From Lachnospiraceae bacterium UBA6452 (lineage in GTDB: Bacteria > Bacillota > Clostridia > Lachnospirales > Lachnospiraceae): a stretch of 14,929 nt of DNA. This document shows positions 13,647 to 14,929 of this stretch, in pieces. The notes beneath the pieces are model-generated. The model saw nothing but the letters and a program-made list of their open reading frames with translations. It was not told the origin of the DNA and searched no databases. Each line of letters opens with the position of its first letter. The first letter of the stretch is position 1. The position numbers and the translations under genes are program-made. The stretch spans positions 1 through 14,929 of the forward strand of contig DJNY01000031.1 of assembly GCA_002441865.1 (NCBI GenBank), in the 5' to 3' direction.

Positions 13647-14847
13647 GCTGAAACAGGAGATCAAAAGCCGCCTTCTGGAAAAGCTGGATCATTCCATGGA
13701 AATAGAAGATGAGGCAGTGCAGGAGCTGATTGAAAAAGAAGTCTGGCTTATGGGGAAGGAGACGTATATCCCACTGGCAGAGAAAAAAAGACTTTGCAGG
13801 GAAATCTATTATGCGATCCGGAAGTTTGATGTTTTGCAGGAGCTTCTGGAAGATGAAACAGTGACAGAGATCATGGTAAACGGTCCGGATCACATTTTCA
13901 TTGAAAAGGAAGGCAGATTGCAGCGTTGGCAGGTTTCTTTTGAGTCAAAGGAAAAGCTGCTGGACGTGATCCAGCAGATTGTTGCAAAAGCGAACAGAGT
14001 GGTCAATGAAAGCAGTCCGATCGTAGACGCAAGACTTGCGGGAAGCCGTGTCCATGTGGTACTGCCGCCTGTTGCACTCAATGGGCCGATCCTGACGATC
14101 CGCCGCTTCGGAAAGACGCCGCTGCTCATACCCGAGCTTTTAAGATTTGGTTCCATTTCGCAGGAAATTTGTACATTTCTGGAAAAGCTTGTCGTTGCTG
14201 GCTACAACATTTTTATCAGTGGCGGAACAGGAAGTGGGAAGACAACCTTTTTAAATGCACTTTCTTCTTTTATACCCCGCACAGAGCGGATCATTACGAT
14301 CGAGGACAGCGCAGAGCTGCAGATTCAGGGAAATGACAATCTGGTGCGGCTGGAAACAAGAAATGCCAATGTAGAGGGCTGTAAGCCTGTGACGATCCGG
14401 GATCTGATCCGTGCATCGCTTCGTATGCGGCCGGACCGGATCATCGTCGGGGAAGTCAGGGGCGCAGAAGCGATCGATATGCTGCAGGCATTAAATACGG
14501 GGCATGATGGGAGTCTGAGCACCGGTCATGCCAACAGTGCAGCGGATATGATCGCCCGTCTGGAAACAATGGTACTCATGGGGATGGAGCTTCCGCTTGC
14601 AGCGATCCGCAGGCAGATCGCAGGTGGTGTGGATCTGATCGTTCATCTGGGGAGACTGCGGGATAAGAGCAGACGGATATTGTCTGTATCAGAGGTTGTT
14701 GGCTATGAGCAGGGGGAAGTTCTGCTTTCTGTTTTATATGAGTTTCAGGAAACGGGAGAAAGGGATGGCAGGGTGCAGGGCATATGGAAAAAGACAGGGG
14801 AACTTGTTCATACAGAAAAATTGCAGCAGGCGGGTATTATGTTATGA
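13639..14847 (+). CDS. tadA: CpaF/TadA family secretion ATPase
   Basis: This 402-residue hexameric ATPase powers assembly of the Tad/Flp pilus from the cytoplasmic face. The N-terminal domain includes [20 protein letters not shown], characteristic of CpaF. The core contains Walker A GGTGSGKT (residues 195-202, Lys201), the Asp box ITIEDSAEL (219-227), Walker [10 protein letters not shown] (267-275, Glu272) and the His box [14 protein letters not shown] (287-300). All catalytic signatures are intact, in contrast to the TadZ-like neighbour. Its start lies within the end of the TadZ gene, and its stop overlaps the next start as ATGA, so the operon is tightly coupled. The length is normal for the family. 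The TadA/CpaF call is secure; which paralogue of the system it represents is not determined. Confidence 0.96.
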   Translation: MNELKQEIKSRLLEKLDHSMEIEDEAVQELIEKEVWLMGKETYIPLAEKKRLCREIYYAIRKFDVLQELLEDETVTEIMVNGPDHIFIEKEGRLQRWQVSFESKEKLLDVIQQIVAKANRVVNESSPIVDARLAGSRVHVVLPPVALNGPILTIRRFGKTPLLIPELLRFGSISQEICTFLEKLVVAGYNIFISGGTGSGKTTFLNALSSFIPRTERIITIEDSAELQIQGNDNLVRLETRNANVEGCKPVTIRDLIRASLRMRPDRIIVGEVRGAEAIDMLQALNTGHDGSLSTGHANSAADMIARLETMVLMGMELPLAAIRRQIAGGVDLIVHLGRLRDKSRRILSVSEVVGYEQGEVLLSVLYEFQETGERDGRVQGIWKKTGELVHTEKLQQAGIML

Positions 14848-14929
14848 ACTATGACAAATACAAGTTTAAGTGGCAGGAGATACTTTCATTTCTGATGACT
14901 GTTACAGGTCTGTTTTTACTGATCGGAAA
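14844..14929 (+). CDS. Probable TadB pilus membrane protein (3' partial)
   Basis: Only the first 28 full codons are present. The ATG overlaps the ATPase stop codon (ATGA). The sequence begins [16 protein letters not shown] and continues into a hydrophobic segment (TVTGLFLLIG), consistent with the first membrane helix of a type II secretion F-domain protein. In Tad operons TadB follows TadA, and that order is the main support for this name. The rest lies outside the window. Confidence 0.6.
   Translation, partial: MNYDKYKFKWQEILSFLMTVTGLFLLIG

Overview
The window most likely comes from a motile Lachnospiraceae-type Firmicute (Roseburia / Agathobacter / Eubacterium rectale group). This is an inference from several features: strong AGGAGG-type ribosome binding sites, roughly 40-45% G+C, a Lachnospiraceae-style flagellin with FliS next to a long flagellar-locus protein, a carbohydrate ABC operon without its own ATPase beside an AraC regulator and a GH3 glycosidase, and a Tad/Flp pilus locus whose TadZ resembles the one described from E. 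rectale.

Region 1 (1-4162, + strand) is the end of a flagellar cluster. It holds the 3' part of a large coiled-coil-rich protein whose C-terminus resembles FliK, then flagellin, then a FliS-type chaperone. Flagellin and fliS are separated by a large bulged hairpin and a second, cloverleaf-like set of inverted repeats.

Region 2 (4180-11695) looks like a glycan-utilisation locus. A DUF624/YesL membrane protein (-) is divergent from a CUT1 ABC transporter operon (+) made of a lipoprotein and two permeases. An AraC regulator (-) converges on that operon and is divergent from an intracellular GH3 beta-xylosidase/beta-glucosidase (+). The two intergenic control regions share the same unusual architecture: two direct repeats of about 14 bp, consensus GCAAGAATTGTAAA, exactly 21 bp apart, with a -10-like hexamer 34-35 bp downstream of the second repeat and no recognisable -35. 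The simplest model is that the AraC protein activates transporter and glycosidase together. A CcpA cre-like site (13/14 to consensus) overlaps the GH3 copy.

Region 3 (11696-14929, + strand) starts with a small BofA-like membrane protein and a hairpin/promoter region carrying two further perfect hairpins. It continues into a translationally coupled Tad pilus operon: prepilin peptidase (TadV/CpaA), TadZ/CpaE-like protein, CpaF/TadA ATPase, and the first 28 codons of a probable TadB. The TadZ-like protein has lost the glycines and lysines of its P-loop.

No tRNA, rRNA, CRISPR array, IS element or prophage was seen. Nothing amounts to a clearly new biological system. The best candidates for a new description are the AraC operator shared by two promoters, the cloverleaf-like intergenic element after flagellin, and the P-loop-less TadZ.
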